This document shows, in pieces, positions 10,734-19,173 of a DNA stretch of 64,000 nt. The position numbers and the translations under genes are program-made. The notes beneath the pieces are model-generated. The model did no database searches, had not been told where the DNA came from, and worked only from the letters and a program-made list of their open reading frames with translations. Source of the stretch: Roseburia faecis (GTDB taxonomy: Bacteria; Bacillota; Clostridia; Lachnospirales; Lachnospiraceae); assembly GCF_001406815.1 (NCBI RefSeq), contig NZ_CVRR01000005.1, positions 62,001 to 126,000 of the forward strand, given 5' to 3'. Each line of letters starts with the position of its first letter. Position 1 is the first letter of the stretch.

Positions 10734-11195
10734 TTAAATCTGGCGGATGAGATTTACCATCTCCACAGCACCCAGTGCACAATCATATCCCTTATTCCCG
10801 GCTTTACTTCCCGCGCGCTCAATCGCCTGCTCGATATTTTCCGTCGTGACCACGCCAAACATAACCGGAATTTCACTCTCCAGTGAAACTGCTGCCACTC
10901 CCTTGGATACTTCATTGCAGACATAATCGTAATGGCTTGTACTTCCGCGGATCACGGCACCCAGACAGATCACGGCATCGTATTTTTTGCTCATTGCCAT
11001 CTTCTTTGCGATCAATGGGATTTCAAATGCCCCCGGCACCCATGCCACCGTAATGTCCTCTTCCTTCACATCATGACGCAGCAGGCCATCCATGGCACCG
11101 CCCAGCAGTTTGTTAGTGATAAATTCGTTGAACCGTGCGACGACGATTCCTACCTTCATATTGTTTGCTACTAATTTTCCTTCCAATGTACTCAT
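10734..11195 (-). CDS. ribH: 6,7-dimethyl-8-ribityllumazine synthase
   Basis: ATG at 11195 (MSTLEGKL) has AAGGAG 10 bases upstream; the longer frame start at 11219 does not. 153 residues, the usual length. Condenses the ribitylaminouracil precursor with dihydroxybutanone phosphate in the penultimate step of riboflavin synthesis; forms 60-mer shells. Seen: [40 protein letters not shown] (with the catalytic His region) and [19 protein letters not shown]. Last gene of the ribDE-BA-H operon. Confidence 0.97.
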   Translation of the reverse strand: MSTLEGKLVANNMKVGIVVARFNEFITNKLLGGAMDGLLRHDVKEEDITVAWVPGAFEIPLIAKKMAMSKKYDAVICLGAVIRGSTSHYDYVCNEVSKGVAAVSLESEIPVMFGVVTTENIEQAIERAGSKAGNKGYDCALGAVEMVNLIRQI

Positions 11196-11220
11196 AATGT
11201 TCATTCTCCTTTTCTTCATT

Positions 11221-12420
11221 TTAAAAGTTTAATACATGTCCCATACGATTCTGCTTCGTTTTTAAGTAAAACAGGTCATACGGTGTGGCCTGCATCTGGA
11301 TCGGCACGCGCTCTGTGATGGAAATTCCAAACTCTCCGAGCTGGTATACTTTGTCGGGATTGTTGGTTAAAAGCCGCATGCTGTGCACGCCCAGATCCTT
11401 TAAGATCTGTGCGCCGATGTAATATTCGCGCTCATCCCCGGCAAATCCAAGAGCAAGATTGGCATCTAAAGTGTCCATTCCCTGTTCCTGCAGTTCATAT
11501 GCACGCAGTTTGTTGATCAGTCCGATACCGCGGCCTTCCTGCCGCATGTAAAGTAAAATCCCGCGACCTTCCCTTTCAATCTGTGTCATGGCAGCGGCAA
11601 ACTGCTGTCCACAGTCGCACCGCAGGGAGCCAAAGGTATCTCCGGTGAGGCACTCGGAATGTACACGGCAGAGTACATTTTCTCCGTCCCCGATTTCTCC
11701 TTTGACTAATGCCACATGATGTTCACCATTTAAACGGTTCACATAACCGTATGCCCGAAACTTTCCATACTTCGTCGGCATCTTTGTCACAGCCACACAG
11801 TCCACCAGCTTTTCATGGCATTTGCGGTATTCCTGGAGTGCGGCAATGGTAATCATTTTTATACCGTGCCTTTTTGCAAGTGCAAGCAGTTCCGTTGTGC
11901 GCATCATGGTGCCATCCTCGCGCATGATCTCACAGCAGAGCCCACATTCTTTTAAGCCTGCCAGGCGGCACAGATCCACGGTTGCTTCCGTATGCCCGTT
12001 TCTCTCCAGCACCCCGTTCTTCTTTGCCAGAAGCGGAAACATATGTCCCGGACGCCGGAAATCCTCCGGTTTTGCATCCTCTGCCACACAGCGCATGGCT
12101 GTCATGGAACGCTCGGCAGCGGAAATGCCTGTGGTTGTTTCCACATAATCCACGGAAACCGTAAACGCGGTTTCATGATTGTCCGTATTGTTTTCCACCA
12201 TCTGCGGAAAATGCAGCTTTTTTACATATTCAGCGGACATTGGCATACAGATCAGCCCTTTTCCATGCATTGCCATAAAATTGATGTTTTCCGTTGTGGC
12301 AAATTCCGCAGCACATATAAAATCGCCCTCATTTTCGCGATCCTCGTCATCGGTGACAAGAATCAGTTTTCCGTTTCGTAATTCCTCAAGTGCTTCCTCA
12401 ACGGTTGCAAATCCTTCCAT
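11221..12420 (-). CDS. ribBA: bifunctional dihydroxybutanone-phosphate synthase / GTP cyclohydrolase II
   Basis: 399 residues. N-terminal half (about 1-200) is the RibB domain with [15 protein letters not shown] and the catalytic loop [14 protein letters not shown]; it makes 3,4-dihydroxy-2-butanone 4-phosphate from ribulose 5-phosphate. C-terminal half is GTP cyclohydrolase II with the zinc cysteines in [17 protein letters not shown] and the [10 protein letters not shown] active-site loop, opening GTP to the pyrimidine precursor. Together they supply both substrates of the pathway. The gene sits between ribE and ribH with an AGGAGG-type RBS and short gaps. Confidence 0.97.
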   Translation of the reverse strand: MEGFATVEEALEELRNGKLILVTDDEDRENEGDFICAAEFATTENINFMAMHGKGLICMPMSAEYVKKLHFPQMVENNTDNHETAFTVSVDYVETTTGISAAERSMTAMRCVAEDAKPEDFRRPGHMFPLLAKKNGVLERNGHTEATVDLCRLAGLKECGLCCEIMREDGTMMRTTELLALAKRHGIKMITIAALQEYRKCHEKLVDCVAVTKMPTKYGKFRAYGYVNRLNGEHHVALVKGEIGDGENVLCRVHSECLTGDTFGSLRCDCGQQFAAAMTQIEREGRGILLYMRQEGRGIGLINKLRAYELQEQGMDTLDANLALGFAGDEREYYIGAQILKDLGVHSMRLLTNNPDKVYQLGEFGISITERVPIQMQATPYDLFYLKTKQNRMGHVLNF

Positions 12421-12466
12421 TGTTCATTCCTCCTGTTATTTTTTCTCTTTTTATATCCATGGTGTT

Positions 12467-13111
12467 TTAGAATCCACAGTTTTCCAGAAATTCCCGGGTG
12501 ATACGGCTTTCTTTTTTTTCTTCCTGTGGATGCAGCAGTTTTTCCACATATTTTCCTATGATATCCGTTTCTAAATTTACAATATCTCCCTCTTTTTTGT
12601 TTCCAAGCGTTGTCACCTCCGCTGTATGTGGGATCACGGACACGGAAAAGTCATGTGCCGTCACAGCGGCGACCGTAAGGCTGATTCCATCTATGGTAAC
12701 CGAGCCTTTCTCCACCACATACCGAAGCACTTCCGGTGGTGCCTCCACCCGTATCCACACGGCATTGTCATCCCGTTTTTTTTCGGCGATCTGTCCGGTT
12801 CCATCCACATGTCCTGCCACAATATGCCCGCCAAACCTTCCGTTTGCCGGCATGGCACGCTCCAGATTCACGGGACTTTTCCGCTTACACTGTGCCAGTG
12901 ACGACCGGTTTAATGTTTCATGCATCACATCTGCGGTAAATGTTTCACCGTCAAAGGAAGTGACCGTCAGGCAGACACCATTGACCGCAATGCTGTCTCC
13001 GATATGCACATCCTCAAGCACCTTTTGGGCTGCAATTATAAGCACTGCGGAATGTGCGCCTTTTGCGACCTCCAGAATCGTTCCCATCTCCTCTATGATT
13101 CCTGTAAACAT
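12467..13111 (-). CDS. ribE: riboflavin synthase alpha subunit
   Basis: 214 residues with the two tandem lumazine-binding repeats of the family; it begins MFTGIIEEMG and carries GDSIAVNGVCLTV in repeat 1 and GSVTIDGISLTV in repeat 2. Dismutates two lumazine molecules to riboflavin, working with RibH. The start overlaps the ribD stop by 19 bases, indicating translational coupling; GGAGGAAT lies upstream of the ATG. Confidence 0.96.
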   Translation of the reverse strand: MFTGIIEEMGTILEVAKGAHSAVLIIAAQKVLEDVHIGDSIAVNGVCLTVTSFDGETFTADVMHETLNRSSLAQCKRKSPVNLERAMPANGRFGGHIVAGHVDGTGQIAEKKRDDNAVWIRVEAPPEVLRYVVEKGSVTIDGISLTVAAVTAHDFSVSVIPHTAEVTTLGNKKEGDIVNLETDIIGKYVEKLLHPQEEKKESRITREFLENCGF

Positions 13112-14223
13112 CCCATATTCCTCCTGTTCTCCACCGGATACCCTTCGATCAGCCAGTCCGATCCCAGCGCTGTGATTTTTGTCCGGGTTAACTCCACGGC
13201 ATCCGCAGGGGTGTGAAATCCCTGCCCCTCAACCGGGGTTTTTGCTTCTGTCCCCCCGAACAGCTTTGATGCCACATATGCCTGCACTTTCTGCACGATT
13301 CCTGCCTGCAGTGCCGACCAGTTCAAGGTTCCCCCGCCTTCAAGAATCACACTGTCGATTCCCAGCTGCCCAAGCTGCTGCATCAGGTCTGAAAGATCCA
13401 CATGTCCGTCTTTTTCCGGTGTAACCAGAATCTTACATCCCGCCTCGATATAAGGCATATGCATGGCTTCCTGTCTGTTGCAGGTTGCAAGAATCGTTGG
13501 AATTTCTTTCGCACTGCGCACAATCTGTGATTCCAATGGTGTCCGCAGTGTGGAATCACAAATGATACGCACCGGATTTGCCCCGTTTTCTGTTCCCTTA
13601 AGCCGGCAGGTCAGCATCGGATCATCCGCAAGTACCGTTCCCACACCAACCATGATGGCACGGTAACGGTTTCTCATGCGGTGTACATGTGCACGCGCTG
13701 CCTCCCCGGTTACCCAGCGTGATGCCCCTGTGTATGTTGCGATCTTCCCATCCAGTGTCATTGCATATTTTAAAATGACAAACGGCAGTTTCGTCTGCAT
13801 GTAATGGAAAAACACTTCATTTTCCGCATCACATTCCTTTTCCAGTACATGTTCGGTCACTTCCACACCATGCTCCCGCAAAATCCGAATGCCTTTTCCA
13901 TGTACCAGAGGGTTTGGATCCTTCGACCCAATCACCACCCTGCGGATTCCGGCGGCAAGCAGGGCATCGGTACACGGCGGCTGTTTTCCGTGGTGACAGC
14001 ACGGCTCCAATGTGACATAAATGGTTGCTCCTTTGGGAGATTTGGTACAATGTGCCAGCGCATTCCGCTCCGCATGCAGCTGTCCGTACCGTTCGTGATA
14101 TCCTTCCCCGATAATTTCTTCATCTTTTACGATCACGGCTCCCACCAGAGGATTCGGGGATACCCATCCCGCTCCTTTTTCCGCCAGTTCGAGTGCTCGC
14201 CGCATATAAGTTTCATCTGTCAT
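13093..14223 (-). CDS. ribD: riboflavin biosynthesis deaminase/reductase
   Basis: ATG at 14223 (MTDETYMRRAL) with GGAGG upstream; the open frame to 14373 runs through the terminators and is not coding. 376 residues. The N-terminal deaminase (about 1-145) shows the zinc site HAE and PCCHHGKQPPC; the C-terminal reductase (about 150-360) has KYAMTLDGKIA and VILEGGGTLNW. It carries out two successive steps after GTP opening. First gene of the operon under FMN-riboswitch control. Confidence 0.97.
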   Translation of the reverse strand: MTDETYMRRALELAEKGAGWVSPNPLVGAVIVKDEEIIGEGYHERYGQLHAERNALAHCTKSPKGATIYVTLEPCCHHGKQPPCTDALLAAGIRRVVIGSKDPNPLVHGKGIRILREHGVEVTEHVLEKECDAENEVFFHYMQTKLPFVILKYAMTLDGKIATYTGASRWVTGEAARAHVHRMRNRYRAIMVGVGTVLADDPMLTCRLKGTENGANPVRIICDSTLRTPLESQIVRSAKEIPTILATCNRQEAMHMPYIEAGCKILVTPEKDGHVDLSDLMQQLGQLGIDSVILEGGGTLNWSALQAGIVQKVQAYVASKLFGGTEAKTPVEGQGFHTPADAVELTRTKITALGSDWLIEGYPVENRRNMGCLQES

Positions 14224-14240
14224 AAGTTCCTCCATACTAC

Positions 14241-14270
14241 AAAAAGCCCCGGGCAATTTCTGCTCAGGGC
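14241..14270 (-). terminator. second terminator in the rib leader
   Basis: On the minus strand a 10-bp stem (GCCCTGAGCA with TGCCCGGGGC, one G-U pair and one A-C mismatch) with loop GAAAT is followed by TTTTT, ending about 20 bases before the ribD start. It lies downstream of a first, stronger terminator. Confidence 0.65.
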
Positions 14271-14310
14271 TTCTTTCGGATGTGTTCTGCTGCTTGGGCT
14301 TCTTTTGGAA

Positions 14311-14342
14311 AATAAAAAAGCTCTGGAAATGAATTCCAGAGC
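14311..14342 (-). terminator. riboswitch terminator of the rib operon
   Basis: Perfect 9-bp stem GCTCTGGAA (14334-14342 in transcript order) with TTCCAGAGC (14320-14328), 5-base loop, then TTTTTTATTTT on the minus strand. Lies about 55 bases after the FMN aptamer, the normal place for its expression platform. Confidence 0.85.
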
Positions 14343-14395
14343 AAATATCCCAATATCCATCACAACCGTACACGGTTTCATGTGTTTCTATCGCT

Positions 14396-14506
14396 TATCT
14401 TCTTTCATCCAGACTGTACTGTCGGCTTCGGAATTGCACCGAATCATGCCTTGCGGCTCGTGGGCTGTACCACCGGTAGGGAATTGCACCCTGCCCTGAA
14501 GATATC
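14396..14506 (-). ncRNA. FMN riboswitch (RFN element)
   Basis: On the minus strand the element contains the conserved blocks of the RFN aptamer in order: CTTCAGGGCAGGGTGCAATT, CCCTACCGGTGGT, AGCCCACGAGCC, GATTCGGTGCAATTCCGAA, GCCGACAGT and AGTCTGGATGAAAGAAG, and the outer ATATCTTC/GAAGATA helix closes it. FMN binding is expected to favour the downstream terminators and shut off ribDE-BA-H. Confidence 0.97.
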
Positions 14507-14528
14507 TATAAAATTGTCTATGTATAAG

Positions 14529-14557
14529 ACTATAATCATTCTTTCCTTCTCTGTCAA
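14529..14557 (-). promoter_or_regulatory. sigma-A promoter of the rib operon
   Basis: Minus-strand perfect TTGACA (14552-14557), 17-bp spacer and TATAGT (14529-14534), about 20 bases before the FMN aptamer. Confidence 0.8.
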
Positions 14558-14570
14558 GGAAAAATTATTC

Positions 14571-15425
14571 TTATACTGCCTCCACGGTATAACGTGCTTT
14601 CCAGATGCCGCCCGGTGCAATCAGGTTTCCCCACTCCCGGTCTTTTAAATCGCCGGTAAAATCAGCGCTGTCACAGCGTCCATACCAGGGTTCCACACAT
14701 ACAAACGGAACATCCGGACCTGCCGGTGACCAGATTCCAAACAGTGGTGCATCCATCGTAACGGTCAGATACGGATTTCCCTCCATATCACAGAGAGAGA
14801 CTTCGTGCACATTCTGGTTTTCGATAACAAGTGCATCCGCATCAAACAGATGATCCGTGACCGTAAGATAACTGTCTTTCAGTTCATAATCCACCGTACC
14901 ATTTCCGACCAGACCATCTACAATTGTTGTACTTGTGAGCGGGCCTGCCACATCAAAACGGATTTTACAATTCTTTGGACGGTTGAATGCCGGATGTCCG
15001 CCAATCGAAAACGGAAGTTCCTCTTCCGAAGGATTTTCCACCTGCCAGAGCACTTCCAGCTTATTTCCCTCTATGTGATATCCAATGCGAAGAGTAAATG
15101 CATAGGGATATTTTTCCATAGTTTCCTCATTTGACTGTAATACAAACCAGAGCGTATCCTCCGTCTTGGAATCCAGTGTAAAATCCATATCACGGGCAAA
15201 TCCATGCTGCCCCATCGTGTAGGTCTGTCCCTTGGTGCGAAACTGTTTTTCTTTTACTGCCCCGACAAATGGAAACAGTACCGGAGAAGTACGCCCCCAG
15301 AATTTTGGATCTGCTTTCCACATGTACTCTTTTCCTGTATTTTTACGGACCAGGGATTTTAATTCTGCCCCATGTTCCTCCACTTCGATTGCAATGAGTT
15401 CATTCTCAAGCTTATGTCTTGCCAT
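14571..15425 (-). CDS. aldose 1-epimerase family protein (LacX type)
   Basis: 284 residues, galactose-mutarotase fold of the LacX branch. Seen: EEHGAELKSLV near residue 16, WGRTSPVLFPFVG, QHGFARDMDF (the His of the family's NPHxYF-like region is replaced by the LacX-type HGFARD motif) and SIGGHPAFNRP (second catalytic His). Members bind hexoses in the cytosol; the substrate is not known. RBS GGAGGAGAG lies before the ATG. It stands alone between the rib promoter and a 335-bp inverted repeat. Confidence 0.88.
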   Translation of the reverse strand: MARHKLENELIAIEVEEHGAELKSLVRKNTGKEYMWKADPKFWGRTSPVLFPFVGAVKEKQFRTKGQTYTMGQHGFARDMDFTLDSKTEDTLWFVLQSNEETMEKYPYAFTLRIGYHIEGNKLEVLWQVENPSEEELPFSIGGHPAFNRPKNCKIRFDVAGPLTSTTIVDGLVGNGTVDYELKDSYLTVTDHLFDADALVIENQNVHEVSLCDMEGNPYLTVTMDAPLFGIWSPAGPDVPFVCVEPWYGRCDSADFTGDLKDREWGNLIAPGGIWKARYTVEAV

Positions 15426-15495
15426 ATGTTTTCTCTCCTCCGATTCTATAAATTACGCGTTACCGCTTCGCTTTTTCTTTTCTGCAAGCGTCCCC

Positions 15496-15830
15496 TTAAC
15501 TGCCGATTCCGGGTCCTTTATGTCTGTTCCAAAGACAGGATTTGCGGAAGTATGTATTTCAATTATGTTTTCTCCAGCCAACAGGAAGAAGGGGGATATT
15601 TCTTTCGGAAGAACAAATTTACAACTTGCTCTGGCATTCACAAACTACAGTTAATTGCGTAAACCGAAAAACTTTACTCCATGAACCTGAAATCAACGCC
15701 AGAGCTGACTTGTAAATTTTTCTGTAGAAAGAGAATATCTCCCTTCTTCCGTCCCATCGAGAAAACCTATCTTTAAACCCCCCGCAAATCCGTCCCTTTA
15801 AACTCTCCAGGCCCCGGACCTTGCAGTTAA
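15496..15830. repeat. 335-bp imperfect inverted repeat, MITE-like
   Basis: The intergenic region folds back on itself. Outer arms share TTAACTGC (15496-15503) with its complement at 15823-15830; further in CCGGGTCCT matches at 15809-15817, then GGATTTGCGG and GTTTTCTC recur in inverted order, and the inner arms (15584-15635 against 15698-15750) match at roughly four bases in five. The loop is about 62 bases. The right end stops 8 bases from the stop codon of the ATPase at 15839. No transposase is encoded. It could be a miniature inverted-repeat element or a decayed inverted duplication. Confidence 0.65.
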
Positions 15831-15838
15831 CCAGCCAT

Positions 15839-17323
15839 TTAAATGAGGAGTTTTCTCACCATCTCAGCATCAAAGGTAACAGATTTCAGATGATCCACCT
15901 CAATCTGATACAGCGCATTTGCAGCAATATGTTCTGCCGCCTGCTCTAAATCACGGATACCACTGGTACCCGAATACAGATCCACGATTGTATTTAATGC
16001 CTCATCTGTGATGATACATTCCTCTTCCTTTAAGCTCATGCGCTTTAATACCTTAGGCAGTGCAAATTTTGAGAAGATAATCTTCTTTTCCTCAAACGTA
16101 TAATCCGGGATATCAATTACCGCAAAACGGGACAGAATCGGAGCGCTGATCTGCTCCTTATCGTTTGCTGTGGCAATCGGATAAACACCGGATGTCGGGA
16201 TCATACACTCGATATAGTTATCTGTAAATCCCAGATTATCCAGAAGTGTCAGTAAGACATCTGCCGGATTTCCGTTTCCTTTTCCAGAAGCTGCCTTATC
16301 CAGCTCATTGATAATAAATACCAGGCTTGACTCTCCTGCCATGGCAAATGCATCCATGATGATCCCCGGCTTTGCATTGGCATAAATTCTCGAACTTCCG
16401 GTCAGCTGTTCCGGATCATTGATGGAACTCATATCAAGAGTTGTCCACGGAAGTTTTAAAATACGGGCAACTGCATAGGCAATCTGCGATTTTCCGGTTC
16501 CTGCCGGTCCCACCAGAAGCAGTCCGTATGCCGGAAGTGTATGTGTGCGGTTGATCTGAATGATCGTCTCGATGATTCTTTGCTTTACACGCTCCATGCC
16601 ATACAGTTCCTCATCTAAAATCCGACGGGCTTCCTTGGGATCAATGGCCTCGAAATAATTGTTTTTCCACTGGATATTCATCATGATGGAAAGTGCACGC
16701 TGTGCATGACGCCGCTCTTCCGGAGACACTTCATTGGAACGTGCCACTGCTAAATTCCGGCGTGCCCACAACCGGATGTTATCCGGCATGGTCCGTCCTG
16801 CGCAGGTCATAAAATCGGTGATGCTCTGAATACTGGTGAGCTTCATATCATCGCCGTCTTCCTCCTGCTCCTCATCCACCGCTTCCTCACTCGGTGCACT
16901 GCTGGCAAACAGACGCTCCATCATAAACTGTAAAAAGCCATCTTCCGCGGAAAGCTTTTTTCCACCGCCAAAGGCAATTTCACGGATCTTATACACGGCA
17001 TATCCATCCGGTGTGTTCTCTCCAGACAGCCGGACATTAATGTGGTTTTCCCCCAGCCAGCGAAGCAGATTGACAAAACGGGCATCCACCCGCAAAATAT
17101 CCGCACATACAGTTCCGTCTTCCTGGGTAAACTCAAATGCTGTGCGCTTTGTCTGGTTCGTGAACACTCCGCAGGAATGATATTTCCACTGCTTTGCCGT
17201 ATTATCTAAAACCAGAATCGGATATTTTGCACTTGCAGTGTTTTCATTCGACTGAAATGTTGTATAGGTACACTCACAGGCTTTCTTTTCTTCCGTTGTA
17301 TTGCTGAAATCAAATACAGGCAT
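15839..17323 (-). CDS. Lon-like AAA+ ATPase without protease domain
   Basis: ATG at 17323 (MPVFDFSNTT) has AGGGAG upstream; 494 residues. Residues 1-170 are an unrecognised N-terminal region ending in an acidic linker (EAVDEEQEEDGDD). The AAA+ core (about 220-470) resembles Lon: Walker A GPAGTGKS, Walker B LVFIINELDKA, sensor-1 ATAND and the lid with SGTSGIRDLEQAAEHI. It stops at the point where Lon's Ser-Lys peptidase domain would begin. It may be a remodelling ATPase rather than a protease. The stop codon lies 8 bases from the inverted repeat, so loss of a C-terminal domain by insertion is conceivable, though the N-terminus also differs from Lon. Confidence 0.8.
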   Translation of the reverse strand: MPVFDFSNTTEEKKACECTYTTFQSNENTASAKYPILVLDNTAKQWKYHSCGVFTNQTKRTAFEFTQEDGTVCADILRVDARFVNLLRWLGENHINVRLSGENTPDGYAVYKIREIAFGGGKKLSAEDGFLQFMMERLFASSAPSEEAVDEEQEEDGDDMKLTSIQSITDFMTCAGRTMPDNIRLWARRNLAVARSNEVSPEERRHAQRALSIMMNIQWKNNYFEAIDPKEARRILDEELYGMERVKQRIIETIIQINRTHTLPAYGLLLVGPAGTGKSQIAYAVARILKLPWTTLDMSSINDPEQLTGSSRIYANAKPGIIMDAFAMAGESSLVFIINELDKAASGKGNGNPADVLLTLLDNLGFTDNYIECMIPTSGVYPIATANDKEQISAPILSRFAVIDIPDYTFEEKKIIFSKFALPKVLKRMSLKEEECIITDEALNTIVDLYSGTSGIRDLEQAAEHIAANALYQIEVDHLKSVTFDAEMVRKLLI

Positions 17324-17346
17324 ATCTATCTCCCTTCTACATGATT

Positions 17347-17374
17347 TAAGGGTCAAAAACAGTTTTGACCCTTA
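17347..17374. repeat. perfect 11-bp inverted repeat between ABC operon and ATPase gene
   Basis: AAGGGTCAAAA and TTTTGACCCTT surround a 4-base spacer, with further matching at the edges (CATGAT/TCATG). It lies after the ABC ATPase stop (17401) and just before the Lon-like ATPase start. No strong U-run follows, so an operator or processing site is as likely as a terminator. Confidence 0.55.
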
Positions 17375-17400
17375 TCATGCATAAACAATTCTGTTATTTT

Positions 17401-18204
17401 CTACGAAAGCAGTGCTTTATCACTTGCAAATTCCTCACCGCTTACTTTTTCAAACTGATGCAGCAGATCTCCGACCGTAAGTTTCTTTTTGTCTTCACCT
17501 GCGATATTTAAAATAACTTTTCCTTCATGCATCATAATCAGACGGTTTCCATGGGCAATCGCATCCTTCATATTGTGTGTTACCATCATGGCCGTCAGAT
17601 GATTCTCTGAAATGATCTGATCCGAAATCTCAAGTACCTTTGCGGCAGTCTTTGGATCCAGCGCAGCCGTATGCTCATCGAGAAGCAGAAGCTTCGGTTT
17701 CTGGATGGAAGCCATCAGAAGCGTGATTGCCTGACGCTGTCCACCGGATAACAGACCGACTTTTGATGTCAGGCGATCTTCCAGTCCAAGATGCAGGGTG
17801 GAAAGCATTTGGCGGTATTTCTCGCGTTCCGCTTTGGTAATTCCCCATCGCAATCCCCTGGATTTTCCACGTCTTGCTGCAATTGCCATATTTTCCTCAA
17901 TGGACATTGTGGTAGCCGTACCGGTCATCGGGTCCTGGAACACACGTCCCAGATATTGTGCCCTGCGATGCTCGGATAACTTTGTCACATCCTCGCCGCC
18001 GATATAGATTTTTCCGGAATCTACCGGCCATACACCGGCTACGGCATTCAGTGTTGTCGATTTTCCTGCACCGTTTCCACCGATCACTGTGACAAATTCG
18101 CCTTCCTCAAGTGTCAGGTTGACACCGTCCAGAGCCACTTTTTCATTTATCGTACCCGGATTGAATACTTTCCGGATATTTTCAATTTTTAACATCTCAC
18201 TCAT
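17401..18204 (-). CDS. ABC transporter ATP-binding protein (TrpZ-like)
   Basis: 267 residues. Walker A GGNGAGKST, Q-loop in YLGRVFQDP, signature LLSGGQRQAI, Walker B KLLLLDEHTA and the H-loop in MMVTHN. The start overlaps nothing but lies 4 bases after the permease stop. It is the energy-coupling subunit of a three-gene importer whose binding protein is of the ABC_sub_bind type; related systems include tryptophan/tyrosine importers (TrpXYZ) of Gram-positives. The substrate is not proven here. Confidence 0.9.
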   Translation of the reverse strand: MSEMLKIENIRKVFNPGTINEKVALDGVNLTLEEGEFVTVIGGNGAGKSTTLNAVAGVWPVDSGKIYIGGEDVTKLSEHRRAQYLGRVFQDPMTGTATTMSIEENMAIAARRGKSRGLRWGITKAEREKYRQMLSTLHLGLEDRLTSKVGLLSGGQRQAITLLMASIQKPKLLLLDEHTAALDPKTAAKVLEISDQIISENHLTAMMVTHNMKDAIAHGNRLIMMHEGKVILNIAGEDKKKLTVGDLLHQFEKVSGEEFASDKALLS

Positions 18205-18207
18205 CGG

Positions 18208-19164
18208 TTACAGCCCCCTTGTTGCTTTTTTCTTATTCTTCAGATATGGAATCGCAAGGAAAATTGCTACCACGATTGCTGAGAACAGTTTCAGATCATC
18301 CGATGGGAATTTCAGCCACAAAATGATGCTCAGCACAAGGTAGTAAATGATCGCTCCAACGATCACGGAAAACAGCGTATATGCAAATGCCAGTTTCTTT
18401 CCTGCACACAGTTTTCCAAACAGTACATCTCCGATAATAACGGCAGCCAGACCGATAACGATTGCGCCTCGTCCCATATTGACATCCGCTGCACCCTGAT
18501 ACTGTGCATAAAGTGCACCGGACAGACCAACGAGTCCGTTGGAAATCATCAGTGCCAGTACCTTACAGAAGCTGGTATTGATTCCCTGTGCACGCGCCAT
18601 CTGCGGGTTACATCCGGTTGCCCGGATGGCATGCCCCTGCTCGGTTCCGAAATACCAGTAAAGAATCGCCACGATCACTACCCCAAACAGGATACAGGTG
18701 GTAAATACTTTAATTTTTGCTGCTGTATCACCGGATACATAACGAAGCGATACCGCAAGGGAATATTTATCCACACTGATCGCCTGATTGGACTGTCCCA
18801 TAATATTCAGATTGATGGAGTACAGTGCAATCTGCGTTAAAATTCCGGCAAGAATTGGAGGAATTCCCAGTTTGGTGTGCAGAAGACCTGTGACCATTCC
18901 CGCAAGCATTCCTGCAGCAAATGCAAAAATAAGGGAAACCCACGGATTCATATCACTGCGGATCAGCATAACCGCCACAGCTCCGCCGGTTGCAAAAGAA
19001 CCGTCCACCGACAGATCCGCAAAATCCAGAAGTTTGTATGTAATATATACTCCCAATGCCAGAAGGCCCCAGATCAGACCCTGTGCAATGGAGCCCGGCA
19101 GCGCACGAAACAGCGCCAGCGGACTTAAGGAAGCAAAATAAGCAGATATTAACACGATACCCAT
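18208..19164 (-). CDS. ABC transporter permease (BPD_transp_2, TrpY-like)
   Basis: Up to 318 residues with about eight to nine hydrophobic spans, resembling branched-chain amino-acid/ribose-type permeases; LLDFADLSVDGSFATGGAVA near residue 46 and GRGAIVIGLAAVIIGDVLFG near 240 are characteristic of the permease that pairs with ABC_sub_bind proteins. The ATG at 19164 has GGGGG immediately before it, too close to serve; GTG at 19155 would have ideal spacing and may be the true start. Lies between the binding protein and the ATPase in one operon. Confidence 0.88.
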   Translation of the reverse strand: MGIVLISAYFASLSPLALFRALPGSIAQGLIWGLLALGVYITYKLLDFADLSVDGSFATGGAVAVMLIRSDMNPWVSLIFAFAAGMLAGMVTGLLHTKLGIPPILAGILTQIALYSINLNIMGQSNQAISVDKYSLAVSLRYVSGDTAAKIKVFTTCILFGVVIVAILYWYFGTEQGHAIRATGCNPQMARAQGINTSFCKVLALMISNGLVGLSGALYAQYQGAADVNMGRGAIVIGLAAVIIGDVLFGKLCAGKKLAFAYTLFSVIVGAIIYYLVLSIILWLKFPSDDLKLFSAIVVAIFLAIPYLKNKKKATRGL

Positions 19165-19173
19165 CCCCCTTAA

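Noticed and set aside
15453-15641. A 62-residue minus-strand frame in the gap before the epimerase-like gene
   Set aside because: It lies in one arm of the 335-bp inverted repeat, has no RBS and no family resemblance.
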